Shown here: one piece after another, positions 27,347 to 35,902 of the stretch
How positions within the stretch are numbered: position 1 is the first letter of the stretch
Layout of the letters: each line of letters starts with the position of its first letter
NCBI GenBank assembly: GCA_030651765.1
Contig: JAUSBY010000007.1
Coordinates: 1-64,000 of the forward strand
DNA from: Coriobacteriia bacterium
GTDB lineage: Bacteria; Actinomycetota; Coriobacteriia; Anaerosomatales; Anaerosomataceae
DNA length: 64,000 bases
Reading direction: 5' to 3'
Program-made: the position numbers and the translations under genes
Notes under the pieces: generated by a model
Told to the model about the DNA's origin: nothing
Databases searched by the model: none
Seen by the model: only the letters and a program-made list of their open reading frames with translations

Positions 27347-28927
27347 ATGAAGGTACTGGTAGCTGAGAAGATCGCCGACGGAGGCATCGAGCTGCTCAAG
27401 AAGGAGTTCGAGGTCGACGTCATCACCGGCATGACCCCGGAGGAGCTCGTCGCCGCGATACCGGCCTACGACGGCCTCATCGTGCGCTCGGCCACCAAGG
27501 CGACGCGCGAGGTGCTCGAAGCGGGCGTGAAGCTCAAGATCGTCGGCCGCGCGGGCGTGGGCGTGGACAACGTGGACGTGGTGGCCGCCACCGAGCGTGG
27601 CATCGTGGTGTGCAACGCCCCGACGTCGAATATCGTCTCGGCCGCCGAGCACACCATCGCACTCCTGCTCGCGCAGGTGCGCAACATCCCACAGGCCAAC
27701 GCGTCCATGCACGCGTGCAAGTGGGAGCGCTCCAAGTTCACCGGTACCGAGGTGCTCGACAAGACACTCGGCCTGGTCGGCCTCGGTCGTATCGGTGCGC
27801 TGGTTGCCGAGCGTGCGAAGGGTCTCGGCATGAAGGTTGTGGCGTTCGACCCGTACATCACCGAGGAGCGCGCCGCGCAGCTCGGCATCGGGTATGCGGC
27901 CACACTCGACGAGCTTCTGGCACAGGCCGACTTCATCACCGTGCACCTGCCCAAGACCAAAGAGACCATCGGCATGTTCGGACCGGACGAGTTCGCCAAG
28001 ATGAAGGACGGCGTACGGCTCGTGAACACTGCCCGCGGCGGCATCTACCAGGAGGACGCGCTCATCGCCGCACTCGAGAGCGGCAAAGTCGCCAGCGCCG
28101 GCATCGACGTCTACGAGGTCGAGCCGTGCACGGATTCGCCGCTGTTCGCCTTCGAGCAGGTCATCGTGACCCCACACCTCGGCGCTTCCACCGAAGAGGC
28201 GCAGGACCGCGCCGGCGAGCAGATCGCCGAGTACGTGGCGGCGGGACTCCGCGGCGACATGGTACCCACCGCAGTCAACATCGCGCCGGTCTCTCCCGAG
28301 GTCATGGAGGCCGTGGGGCCGTTCATCCCGGTGGCCGAAGCGCTCGGTAAGGGCATCGCTCAGATCGCGCGCGGACCGGTCTCGGAGATCGAGGTGCACT
28401 TCATCGGTCACCTGGCCGAGCAAGACACACGCATCCTCAAGACCGCTGCGCTCAAGGGCTTGCTCACCGTGGTCACGCAAGACGCTATCAACTTCGTCAA
28501 CGCCAACCACTACGCCGAGCAGCGCGGCATCGCGATCACCGAGCACAGCCGCACCGACAGCCTGGACTACATCAGTCTCATGGTGGTCGTTGCGCGCACC
28601 GGTGACGGCGAGTACAAGATGGGCGCCACGCTCATCGGCAAGAAGAACGAGCCGCGCCTGGTGGCGTTCAACGAGTTCGACATCGACATGGCGCCTTCGG
28701 AGCACATGCTGTTCTTGCAGTACTCCGACGTACCCGGCGTGGTGGGCAAGGTCGGCACCGCGCTCGGCGAGAACGAGATCAACATCGCGTCGATGCAGGT
28801 AGGGCGTACCGCCGAGGGCGGCACGGCGCTCATGGGCATCAACGTCGATTCGCCGATCTCCGACGCGCTCATGGAGCGCATCAACGCCAAGGCCGAGGTG
28901 ACCGAGGCCTGGAGGATCGAGCTCTAG
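27347..28927 (+). CDS. serA: D-3-phosphoglycerate dehydrogenase, long form
   Basis: 526 residues, the long type with ASB and ACT regulatory domains. NAD binding is shown by GLVGLGRIGALVAERAKGLG (about 145-165). The catalytic Arg lies in NTARGGIYQEDAL near residue 230, with the Glu following and the His in TPHLGAST near residue 280. The last 80 residues form the ACT domain (HMLFLQYSDVPGVVGKVG), the serine-binding site for feedback. It commits 3-phosphoglycerate to serine. It closes the long ilv-ser transcript and is followed by a GC-rich hairpin. Confidence 0.96.
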   Translation: MKVLVAEKIADGGIELLKKEFEVDVITGMTPEELVAAIPAYDGLIVRSATKATREVLEAGVKLKIVGRAGVGVDNVDVVAATERGIVVCNAPTSNIVSAAEHTIALLLAQVRNIPQANASMHACKWERSKFTGTEVLDKTLGLVGLGRIGALVAERAKGLGMKVVAFDPYITEERAAQLGIGYAATLDELLAQADFITVHLPKTKETIGMFGPDEFAKMKDGVRLVNTARGGIYQEDALIAALESGKVASAGIDVYEVEPCTDSPLFAFEQVIVTPHLGASTEEAQDRAGEQIAEYVAAGLRGDMVPTAVNIAPVSPEVMEAVGPFIPVAEALGKGIAQIARGPVSEIEVHFIGHLAEQDTRILKTAALKGLLTVVTQDAINFVNANHYAEQRGIAITEHSRTDSLDYISLMVVVARTGDGEYKMGATLIGKKNEPRLVAFNEFDIDMAPSEHMLFLQYSDVPGVVGKVGTALGENEINIASMQVGRTAEGGTALMGINVDSPISDALMERINAKAEVTEAWRIEL

Positions 28928-28960
28928 CGGGTGCGCACCCGTGTGCCACACAGCTGCCTG

Positions 28961-28990
28961 CGCGAGGGGTCCTCAACGGGGCCCCTCGCG
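28961..28990 (+). terminator. GC-rich hairpin after serA
   Basis: cgcgagggg pairs perfectly with cccctcgcg, extended inward by U-G and two C-G pairs around a 6-base loop. No T tract follows. It probably ends the ilv-ser operon just before the leuA promoter region. Confidence 0.65.
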
Positions 28991-28995
28991 TGCGC

Positions 28996-29001
28996 TATAC
29001 T
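28996..29001 (+). promoter_or_regulatory. leuA: putative -10 element of leuA
   Basis: tatact in gcgctatactgcg, the same context as at 20833. Transcription would be expected to start around 29007-29010, essentially at the ATG of a short peptide frame. No good -35 hexamer is visible; the upstream hairpin occupies that position. Confidence 0.4.
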
Positions 29002-29008
29002 GCGCTGC

Positions 29009-29077
29009 ATGAACGAGTGCGCACACATGCTCCGCGAGGGTCTTCTCGGGCGACTTATGCAGCCGGCCGCCGTCTGA
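29009..29077 (+). CDS. putative leaderless leucine-rich leader peptide of leuA
   Basis: A 22-codon frame starting at or next to the predicted transcription start, hence perhaps leaderless. Leucine occurs four times ([12 protein letters not shown]), including an adjacent pair. The stop codon lies in the loop of a hairpin (29062-29095). Position, size and leucine content fit a transcription-attenuation leader. The leucine density is modest compared with classic leu leaders, so this stays a candidate. Confidence 0.4.
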   Translation: MNECAHMLREGLLGRLMQPAAV

Positions 29078-29095
29078 CCGACGGCTCGTGCCGGC
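29062..29095 (+). promoter_or_regulatory. two-part hairpin overlapping the leader-peptide stop
   Basis: Inner arms gccgtc (29069) and gacggc (29080) enclose the TGA; outer arms gccggc (29062) and gccggc (29090) also pair. It could be an attenuator or protector element ahead of the leuA ribosome-binding site. Confidence 0.4.
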
Positions 29096-29135
29096 CAACC
29101 CGCCCGTACCCGCACGTGCGACAAAGGAGCGTCCC

Positions 29136-30701
29136 GTGAGCAGTTCACCGAACGCCACTCCCGATAGGGTATTCATCTTCGACACCACGCTTCGCGACGG
29201 CGAGCAGTCGCCCGGCGCGAGCATGAACACCGCCGAGAAGCTCGAGATCGCCCGCCAGCTCGTGCGCCTCGGCGTCGACGTGATCGAGGCCGGTTTCCCG
29301 ATCTCGAGTCCCGGCGACTTTGAGAGCGTGCGCCGCATCGCCGCCGAGGTCGGTGAGGCCGCCGTGGTCTGCGCGCTCTCCCGCGCGATCCCGGCCGACA
29401 TCGAGCGTGCAGCCGAGGCGCTTGCAGGAGCCGCGCGTCCGCGTATCCACACCGGGATCGGCGTGTCGGAGAGCCACCTGCGCGACAAGCTCCGCATCAG
29501 CGGCGAGCAGGCGATCGAGCGTGCCGTTGCCGCGGTCAAGCTCGCGCGTTCGCACGTAGACGATGTGGAGTTCTATGCCGAGGACGCGGGCCGAGCAGAG
29601 CCCGAGTTCCTCTACCGGATGATCGAGGCGGCCATCGGCGCCGGCGCCACGGTGGTGAACATCCCGGACACCACCGGTTACGCGTACCCGGAGGTCTTCG
29701 GCGACCTGATCCGCGGCCTCATGGAACACGTGCACGGCATCGAAGACGTGATCGTCTCGGTCCACTGCCACAACGATCTCGGCATGGCGACGGCCAACGC
29801 GCTTGCCGGCGTGAAGGCGGGCGCGCGGCAGATCGAGTGCACCATCAACGGCCTCGGCGAGCGAGCCGGCAACACCGCCATGGAAGAGGTCGTCATGGCG
29901 CTCAAGATGCGCCCCGACGTCTTTGGCGTGGACTCCGGCATCAACACCAAGGAGTTCGTGCGCGCGTCGCGTCTGGTCTCGAGCATCACGGGCATCCTCG
30001 TGCAGCCCAACAAGGCCATCGTCGGCGCCAACGCGTTCGCGCACTCGAGCGGCATCCATCAAGACGGTGTGCTCAAGGAGCGCTCGACCTACGAGATCAT
30101 CGACCCGGCCGATGTGGGCGCCGGCGGCTCCTCGATCGTGCTGACCGCACGCAGCGGCCGCGCGGCGCTCAGGCACCGGCTGGCCGAACTCGGCTACGCG
30201 ATGGAGGACGCCGAGTTCGAGCGCGTGCATGAGGCCTTTCTCGAGCTCGCCGACAAGAAGAAGGAAGTCTACGACGAGGATCTCGAGGCGCTCGTCGGCG
30301 AGACGGAGCGCATGATCGGCGAGGTCTACCACCTCGAGCAGGTCCACGTGAGCTGCGGCGACCCCGGGATACCGACGGCGACCGTCGAACTCATCACGCA
30401 AGACGGCGCGCATCTGATCGACTCGAGTCACGGCAACGGCCCGGTCGACGCGGTCTACAAGGCGATCAATCGCATCGTGGATGCGCCCAACGACCTGACC
30501 GAGTTCAGCGTGCAGTCGGTCACGCGCGGCATCGATGCGGTCGGCGAAGTGACCATCCGCGTGAAGGGCGAGGACGGCCGGACCTTCACCGGTCGCGGCG
30601 CGCACCCCGACATCATCGTGTCGAGCGCTAAGGCGTACGTGAACGCGCTCAACCGCCTGTTGCTCGCTGCCGAGGCGCCGGGTCCTCCGGCCGAGGTGTA
30701 G
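29136..30701 (+). CDS. leuA: 2-isopropylmalate synthase
   Basis: 521 residues, full length with the C-terminal regulatory domain. I use GTG 29136, eight bases after AAAGGAG. Catalytic-barrel marks are [31 protein letters not shown] (metal histidines) and [16 protein letters not shown]. The C-terminal 130 residues ([18 protein letters not shown] onward) form the leucine-binding dimer domain, so feedback control is expected. It condenses acetyl-CoA with 2-oxoisovalerate. The downstream toxin-antitoxin pair separates it from leuC. Confidence 0.96.
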   Translation: MSSSPNATPDRVFIFDTTLRDGEQSPGASMNTAEKLEIARQLVRLGVDVIEAGFPISSPGDFESVRRIAAEVGEAAVVCALSRAIPADIERAAEALAGAARPRIHTGIGVSESHLRDKLRISGEQAIERAVAAVKLARSHVDDVEFYAEDAGRAEPEFLYRMIEAAIGAGATVVNIPDTTGYAYPEVFGDLIRGLMEHVHGIEDVIVSVHCHNDLGMATANALAGVKAGARQIECTINGLGERAGNTAMEEVVMALKMRPDVFGVDSGINTKEFVRASRLVSSITGILVQPNKAIVGANAFAHSSGIHQDGVLKERSTYEIIDPADVGAGGSSIVLTARSGRAALRHRLAELGYAMEDAEFERVHEAFLELADKKKEVYDEDLEALVGETERMIGEVYHLEQVHVSCGDPGIPTATVELITQDGAHLIDSSHGNGPVDAVYKAINRIVDAPNDLTEFSVQSVTRGIDAVGEVTIRVKGEDGRTFTGRGAHPDIIVSSAKAYVNALNRLLLAAEAPGPPAEV

Positions 30702-30730
30702 GGGCGGTTGCAGCCCGTGTCGCTCGTGCG

Positions 30731-31150
30731 CTAACGCAATCCCTCGACGAGCTCGGCGAAGGTGGCGGGGGAGAGCGTCCGCGGCGTCGTGCCGGTCAGC
30801 CCGAGCAGATGTGCATCGCCCGAGACGATCACCTCGGCGCGGCCGATCAGCGCGAGCGCGATGAGATGGTCGTCGTCGGGGTCGGGCGAGACCTGGCGGA
30901 TGGATGCCGGGTCGGGCACCGAGATCGCGACGCGTCCGAGCCAGTCCACGAAGTCCTCGGCAACAAGGTCTTCCAGCCGAGAGGCGATCTTCGGGCGACG
31001 CAGCACTCCGAGCAGCTCATCGAGCAGCCGCGGACACACGACGGCGTCGAAGAGTCCTTCGCCGAGGGCGCGGATCAGCCGGGCGGGGGATCCGTCGCGC
31101 GACAGAAGCGCAGCGACGTAGACGTTCGTGTCGAGGACGGCGCGAATCAC
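30731..31150 (-). CDS. PIN-domain toxin (COG1569 type)
   Basis: 139 residues from GTG 31150. The PIN nuclease acidic residues are in place: VLDTNVYVAAL near the N-terminus, CPRLLDELLGVL in the middle, and DPDDDHLIALA with VSGDAHLLGL towards the C-terminus. PIN toxins cleave RNA, often tRNA or mRNA. The antitoxin gene upstream overlaps by four bases (GTGA), which enforces coupled synthesis. The pair is inserted, on the opposite strand, between leuA and leuC. Confidence 0.88.
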   Translation of the reverse strand: MIRAVLDTNVYVAALLSRDGSPARLIRALGEGLFDAVVCPRLLDELLGVLRRPKIASRLEDLVAEDFVDWLGRVAISVPDPASIRQVSPDPDDDHLIALALIGRAEVIVSGDAHLLGLTGTTPRTLSPATFAELVEGLR

Positions 31151-31383
31151 GAGGAGTTGGAGCGGAAGCGATGCACCTCTTCAACGGCAAGACGCAGGGC
31201 CTCGTCCTCGGACATGCCGGCCGAGCTCCACGCGCGCTCGAGTACCTCCATGCCGAGATATGCCCGGAGCGCCTCTTCGACGACCTCGTAATCCTTCTTC
31301 CCGGTCCGGGCAGCCATCACCTTGGCGCCACGCAGGACGTCCTCGTCGATGTAGACTGTGGTTTTTGTCTTCGCCATACTCAC
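31147..31383 (-). CDS. ribbon-helix-helix antitoxin
   Basis: 78 residues from GTG 31383, or 76 from ATG 31377. The N-terminal TKTTVYIDEDVLRGAKVMAA is a ribbon-helix-helix strand and helix for DNA binding; the acidic C-terminal half (MSEDEALRLAVEEVHRF) would neutralise the toxin. An 11-base palindrome overlaps the start region and is a plausible operator for self-repression. The gene reads ahead of, and overlaps, the PIN toxin. Confidence 0.82.
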   Translation of the reverse strand: MSMAKTKTTVYIDEDVLRGAKVMAARTGKKDYEVVEEALRAYLGMEVLERAWSSAGMSEDEALRLAVEEVHRFRSNSS

Positions 31384-31390
31384 ATTGTGA
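31380..31390. promoter_or_regulatory. short palindrome at the antitoxin start
   Basis: tcacattgtga has 5-base arms around one base and overlaps the possible GTG start of the antitoxin. Ribbon-helix-helix antitoxins usually bind such sites near their own promoter. Confidence 0.4.
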
Positions 31391-31536
31391 AGGAAAAAGG
31401 TAAAAGAGGCAAGCGAGGAAGCGTCGCTTTCCGCACCTCAGACGACGATGTCCGCGGTCTGGCGCGCGGGTCTGTGGTCTCACGGCGCGCCATGCCGTAG
31501 AATGCACGAACCGTACTCGGCACGAAGGAGCAGCTC

Positions 31537-32805
31537 ATGCCCCGACCGATGACCATCACCGAGAAGATCCTGGCCGCGCATGCGGGGCTGCCCGAGGTCG
31601 AGCCGGGGCAGCTCATCGAGTGCGATCTCGATCTCGTGCTCGCCAACGATGTGACCGCGCCCATCGCCATCCGCGAGTTCGCGAAGATAGGTGTCGAGCG
31701 GGTGTGGGACGCCACCAAGATCGCGCTCGTGCCGGACCACTACACGCCCAACAAGGACATCAAGAGCGCCGAGCAGGCCAAGATCATGCGCGACTTCGCA
31801 CGGGCGCAGGCCATCACGCACTACTACGAGATCGGTTGCATGGGCGTGGAGCACGCGCTCCTGCCCGAGCAGGGCGTGGTGGGCGCGGGCGACGTGATCA
31901 TCGGCGCCGACAGCCACACGTGCACTTACGGCGCCCTCGGCGCGTTCGCAACCGGCGTAGGGTCCACCGACGCCGCCGTGGGCATGGCCACCGGCCGGGC
32001 GTGGTTCAAAGTGCCGGCGAGCCTCAAGTTCAACGTCACCGGCACGCTCGGCCCCTGGGTGTCGGCCAAAGACATCATCTTGCACATCATCGGCATGATC
32101 GGTGTTGACGGCGCGCTGTACCAGTCCATGGAGTTCACCGGCGACACCATCACCGGCCTGGACATGGACGGCCGCATGACCATCTGCAACATGGCCATCG
32201 AGGCTGGCGGCAAGAGCGGCATCATCGCCGTCGACGACGTGACGCGCACCTACATGCAGGGACGCACCGAGCGGCCGTGGACCGAGTACGTCTCGGATGA
32301 GGGCGCCGTCTACGAGCGCGTCTACGAGATCGACGCCGCGACCATTCCGGCGACGGTGTCGTTCCCGCACCTGCCGAGCAACACGCGCCCGGTGGCCGAA
32401 GCGCGCGACGTGAAGGTCGACCAGGTGGTCATCGGCTCGTGCACCAACGGACGGCTCGAGGACATGCGCGTGGCCGCGAAGGTGATCGAGGGTTTTCGCG
32501 TGCACCCGGACGTGCGCCTGATCGTCATCCCGGCCACCCAGCAGGTGTATCGAGACATGATGCACGAGGGGCTCACCGACATCTTCCTGGATGCCGGCGC
32601 GGCGGTCTCCACGCCGACGTGCGGTCCGTGCCTCGGCGGGCACATGGGGATCCTCGCGGCAGGGGAGCGGGCGCTTGCGACGACCAACCGCAACTTCGTC
32701 GGCCGTATGGGCGACCCCACAAGCGAGGTGTACCTGGCGAGTCCCGCGGTGGCCGCGGCGACGGCGGTGCTCGGGCACATCGGGTTGCCGGCAGATCTGG
32801 GCTAG
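31537..32805 (+). CDS. leuC: 3-isopropylmalate dehydratase, large subunit (copy 2)
   Basis: 422 residues from ATG 31537, with GAAGGAG upstream. Cluster cysteines lie in [25 protein letters not shown] and [11 protein letters not shown]. It is closely similar in plan to copy 1 but ends [20 protein letters not shown], as in leucine-pathway enzymes. Its neighbour leuA and the leuD remnant 18 bases downstream identify it as the leucine-pathway subunit. Its intact small-subunit partner is now at 62867. A tagaat -10-like hexamer occurs at about 31497. Confidence 0.92.
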   Translation: MPRPMTITEKILAAHAGLPEVEPGQLIECDLDLVLANDVTAPIAIREFAKIGVERVWDATKIALVPDHYTPNKDIKSAEQAKIMRDFARAQAITHYYEIGCMGVEHALLPEQGVVGAGDVIIGADSHTCTYGALGAFATGVGSTDAAVGMATGRAWFKVPASLKFNVTGTLGPWVSAKDIILHIIGMIGVDGALYQSMEFTGDTITGLDMDGRMTICNMAIEAGGKSGIIAVDDVTRTYMQGRTERPWTEYVSDEGAVYERVYEIDAATIPATVSFPHLPSNTRPVAEARDVKVDQVVIGSCTNGRLEDMRVAAKVIEGFRVHPDVRLIVIPATQQVYRDMMHEGLTDIFLDAGAAVSTPTCGPCLGGHMGILAAGERALATTNRNFVGRMGDPTSEVYLASPAVAAATAVLGHIGLPADLG

Positions 32806-32823
32806 CCCGGAGCTACCCGGCGG

Positions 32824-32931
32824 ATGACTCGTGAGGTCCCTCCCTTCATGAAGGAGATCATCGAGGCTGGCGGGTTGGTGGAGCGGACGAGGTGCGCGCC
32901 TGAGTCAGTGCGCCCTAGTTGGTATCACTGA
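32824..32931 (+). pseudogene. leuD: 3' remnant of leuD directly after leuC
   Basis: A 36-codon frame whose start reads VPPFMKEIIEAGGLVER, matching the last helix of LeuD (compare PPFIRDIIEGGGLVEA at the end of the intact leuD at 62867). It is in the position where leuD normally follows leuC. About 85 per cent of the gene is missing, and the reading frame runs on into unrelated sequence. The remnant differs from the intact gene at several residues, so it is not simply the displaced end of that copy. Confidence 0.75.
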
Positions 32932-33278
32932 CGGCTCGAACTGTCCGCTCACACGGCTACCGGAAGAACTGCTTCCCGCGACTCGTCGTTCACGCCGAGA
33001 AACGCCACACGGGCGCAGCACGCCGGTCCGCCCGCTTCGGGGTGTCCTCAGCGGACGGCGCCTATCGCCCCTCACCGCCACGAGAATGCAGATTGCCGCC
33101 GCCATCCGGTGGCGAGCTGCGTGCTGCCGTCGATTCGACGGTGGAACTGGATCACGCCGCATCGGTTCGTCGTCGTCTACCTGAGGCCATCCGAGTCGCG
33201 GTACTCCCGCGATACGGCCGCCCCCGCCCGTCGGGTACACTATCGCATGTACGATACCGTCGCTTCGCTGGAGCTGCC
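32932..33278. other. non-coding junction between leuC and the glycan locus
   Basis: About 350 bases with no convincing gene on either strand. Open frames here have no ribosome-binding site and no recognisable protein pattern. A tacact -10-like hexamer occurs near 33237, just before the gmd remnant. No inverted repeats or insertion-sequence ends were recognised. Confidence 0.6.
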
Positions 33279-33515
33279 ATGAAACGTGCGCTCATCGCTG
33301 GCGTCGCCAGCCAGGACGGCGCCTGCCTCACCGAGTTTCTGCTCGGCAGAGGGCATGAGGTGCACGGCATCGAGCGTCCTTCATCGAGATTCAACGTCGA
33401 GCGTGTCTACCAGCTCTATCAGGATCCCCACGTCACCGATGCCACCAACCTGGTTCGCATCCTTGCCGCAGGAACCGCAGCCGCGCGCTCGGGCTTCCTG
33501 GCGCGCCGTGACTGA
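33279..33515 (+). pseudogene. gmd: remnant of GDP-mannose 4,6-dehydratase
   Basis: The frame from ATG 33279 begins [20 protein letters not shown], then [13 protein letters not shown] and [17 protein letters not shown]: unmistakably the first 60-70 residues of Gmd, with the conserved G-x2-GQDG Rossmann loop altered (ASQDG) and about twelve residues missing between YQDPHV and TDATNL. After this the sequence leaves the family and stops at 33513, overlapping the next start codon. The normal protein has about 340 residues, so this is a dead fragment that now lies directly ahead of a glycosyltransferase gene. Confidence 0.8.
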
Positions 33516-34335
33516 CCGGTTGACAGACGCGCGCCCGCTCGTCTCGGTAGTGACCGTCTGTTTCGACGCCGAGCGTCATCTTGCCGAGGCAATGGAGTCC
33601 GTGCTGGGGCAGACGTATCCCGACATCGAGTACCTCGTTGTGGACGGCGGGTCTACCGATGGCACGCTGGACGTGATCTGTTCGTTCGAGTCCCGGTTTG
33701 GTGGTCGTCTCCGTTGGATCTCCGAGCCTGACGAAGGTATCTACGACGCGATGAACAGGGGCATCGACATGGCCGAGGGCGAGCTTGTTGGCCTACTCAA
33801 CGCGGACGACGCTTACCTGCCCGACGCGATCGAGAGCGTCGTGGCGGCGTATGCCGAGTCGCCTGATGCTGGTGCCGTGTACGGTGACGTGCACGTCGTT
33901 GATGATGCCGGTGCGTTGGTGCGCACCGAGTCGGCGCGCGAGCCGGCACAGATGCCGCTCAGGCCGGAGCAGATGCCCTTCTGCCACCAGTCCCTGTTTG
34001 TAGCTCGCTGGGCGTACGAGCAACTCGGCGGGTACGACACTCGGTTCCATGTCCTCGCGGACTACGAGTGGGTGCTCAGCGCACGGGCGGCTGACCTGCC
34101 GATGGTGCATGTCGCCGTCCCGCTCGTGCGCTTCCGACTCGGCGGCGCATGCAGCGCTGACATGGCGCGCTCCAACGCGGAGCGTGAGCGCATCCGGGTA
34201 CGGTACGGCGCGAACCCGTTGATTGAGCGCGCGAAGCGGGTGAGGCACTCGGTAAGCCGCATGGTCTATGCTGCGTTGAGAGGCGGGCGGGCCGTGAGCC
34301 CGGCTGCACCGGACGGGGAGCGATGCGAGCAATGA
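33508..34335 (+). CDS. GT2-family glycosyltransferase
   Basis: 275 residues from GTG 33508, overlapping the gmd remnant stop. GT-A fold marks: [37 protein letters not shown] and the nucleotide-sugar DxD-like [15 protein letters not shown]. The C-terminal part carries [20 protein letters not shown]. The enzyme adds a sugar to a lipid-linked glycan on the inner membrane face. It overlaps the next gene by 13 bases and starts the glycan operon. A paralogue in opposite orientation lies at the other end of the locus (61844). Confidence 0.9.
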   Translation: MTDRLTDARPLVSVVTVCFDAERHLAEAMESVLGQTYPDIEYLVVDGGSTDGTLDVICSFESRFGGRLRWISEPDEGIYDAMNRGIDMAEGELVGLLNADDAYLPDAIESVVAAYAESPDAGAVYGDVHVVDDAGALVRTESAREPAQMPLRPEQMPFCHQSLFVARWAYEQLGGYDTRFHVLADYEWVLSARAADLPMVHVAVPLVRFRLGGACSADMARSNAERERIRVRYGANPLIERAKRVRHSVSRMVYAALRGGRAVSPAAPDGERCEQ

Positions 34336-34769
34336 TCGAGCACATCACCCACAATGGCCACCTTCTGGCGATCATCGTGCGCGCAAGCTTCACGCGTGAT
34401 GGCATCGAGTTCTTCACGCCTGACGAGTTCAGCCAGCAGCTGGCGTACATGAGACACCCGCGTGGCAAGCTTATCGACCCGCACGTACACAATCCGGTGG
34501 AGCGCTCCGTGGCGCTCACCCAGGAGGTGCTGTTCATCCGCCGCGGGTCCTTGCGGGTGGACTTCTTCGATGACGACCGAGAGTACCTCGAGAGCGTGGT
34601 CCTGGGCGCGGGTGACGTGATCCTGCTCGCTGGCGGCGGCCACGGTTTCGAGGTGCTCGAGGAACTTGAGATGTTCGAGGTCAAGCAGGGTCCCTACGCG
34701 GGCGAGGCCGACAAGACCCGGTTCACATGCCCGGAGGACTTCGCGCCGCGGATGAAGGACGACAAGTGA
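34323..34769 (+). CDS. cupin-fold protein of the sugar-modification operon
   Basis: 148 residues. The cupin pattern is visible as HVHNPVERSVALTQEVLFIR, GSLRVDFFDDD and GDVILLAGGGHGFEVLEE, then EVKQGPY. Such small cupins are often coded beside DegT aminotransferases in surface-sugar clusters, where relatives act as sugar isomerases or binding partners. Start and stop both overlap neighbours (13 bases upstream, GTGA downstream), so it is tightly coupled to the glycosyltransferase and the aminotransferase. Exact reaction unknown. Confidence 0.75.
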   Translation: MRAMIEHITHNGHLLAIIVRASFTRDGIEFFTPDEFSQQLAYMRHPRGKLIDPHVHNPVERSVALTQEVLFIRRGSLRVDFFDDDREYLESVVLGAGDVILLAGGGHGFEVLEELEMFEVKQGPYAGEADKTRFTCPEDFAPRMKDDK

Positions 34770-35902
34770 GCGGCTTCATCCCGGTGAACGAGCCGCTGCT
34801 CGACGGCAACGAGCGCGCCTATCTGGCCGAGTGTATCGAGACGGGCTGGATCTCCTCGGAGGGGCCATTCGTCGCGCGGCTCGAGGAGGGCATGGCCCGG
34901 CTCACCGGCCGCGCGCACGGTGTCGCCGTTACCAACGGATCGGAAGCGCTCGAGCTTGCGGTTGAGATCCTCGGCATCGGGCCGGGCGACGAGGTCATCA
35001 TCCCGGCTTTCACCATTATCTCGTGCGCCGCACCGATCGTCAGGCGTGGCGCTATCCCGGTGGTGGCCGATGCTGATTCGCGCACCTGGACGATGGATGT
35101 CTCCGCCCTGGAGGCATTGGTCACCCCCCGCACGCGCGCGATCATGGCGGTGCACATCTATGGGTTGCCGGTGGACATGGAACCCGTACTGGACTTCGCG
35201 GCGCGTCACGGTCTCTCGGTCATCGAGGACGCCGCCGAGGCGCACGGCCAGATGTACCGCGGCCGGCCGTGCGGCTCCTTCGGCGACGTGAGCGTGTTCA
35301 GCTTCTATCCCAACAAGCACGTCACCACGGGTGAGGGCGGCATGGTGCTCGTCGACGACGATGCGCTCGCTTCGGCCGGCCGCTCGAAGCGCAATCTGTG
35401 CTTCGAGCCCGAGCGACGCTTCGTGCACCGCGAACTTGGCTACAACATGCGTATGTCCAACCTGCAGGCGGCCGTGGGGGTGGCGCAGCTCGAGCGGCTG
35501 CCGGAGTTCATCGCGCGCAAGCGCACCATGGGCGAGCGGTACACGCAGCTGCTGGCCGACGTGCCGGGTCTCGAACTGCCGGCTGCCGAGACGTCGTACG
35601 CGCACAACGACTACTGGGTCTACGGCCTCGTGCTGGCCGACGAAGTACCCGCCGACGCTCGCGAGGTCATGAGGCGGCTGGCGGAGCGCGGCACCGGCAC
35701 CCGGCCCTTCTTCTACCCCATGCACCTGCAGCCCGCCTTCCTTGAGCGCGGGTTGTTCGCTGGCGTCTCATGTCCCGTAGCCGAGCGTCTCGGCGAGCGT
35801 GGCTTCTACATACCGAGCGGGCTGGCGCTCACCGACGCGCAGATCGAGCGCTCGGCGGAGTCGGTCGCCGGTGTCATGGTGGAGCTGGCGGGCGTGCGCT
35901 GA
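34766..35902 (+). CDS. DegT/DnrJ/EryC1/StrS sugar aminotransferase
   Basis: 378 residues from GTG 34766. PLP-site marks: VTNGSEALELAVEILGIGPG, IEDAAEAHGQMYRG and the Schiff-base lysine in FYPNKHVTTGEGGM near residue 185. It transfers an amino group from glutamate to a nucleotide-linked 4-keto or 3-keto sugar. It resembles PseC/perosamine-synthase-type enzymes (opening IPVNEPLLDGNERAYL). Since gmd next door is broken, a GDP-perosamine role would now lack its precursor enzyme in this window. It is followed by a methyltransferase with one-base overlap. Confidence 0.9.
   Translation: MSGFIPVNEPLLDGNERAYLAECIETGWISSEGPFVARLEEGMARLTGRAHGVAVTNGSEALELAVEILGIGPGDEVIIPAFTIISCAAPIVRRGAIPVVADADSRTWTMDVSALEALVTPRTRAIMAVHIYGLPVDMEPVLDFAARHGLSVIEDAAEAHGQMYRGRPCGSFGDVSVFSFYPNKHVTTGEGGMVLVDDDALASAGRSKRNLCFEPERRFVHRELGYNMRMSNLQAAVGVAQLERLPEFIARKRTMGERYTQLLADVPGLELPAAETSYAHNDYWVYGLVLADEVPADAREVMRRLAERGTGTRPFFYPMHLQPAFLERGLFAGVSCPVAERLGERGFYIPSGLALTDAQIERSAESVAGVMVELAGVR

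Noticed and set aside
32905-33240. 111-residue minus-strand frame in the leuC-glycan junction
   Set aside because: Arg-rich, no ribosome-binding site and no recognisable pattern; treated as non-coding.
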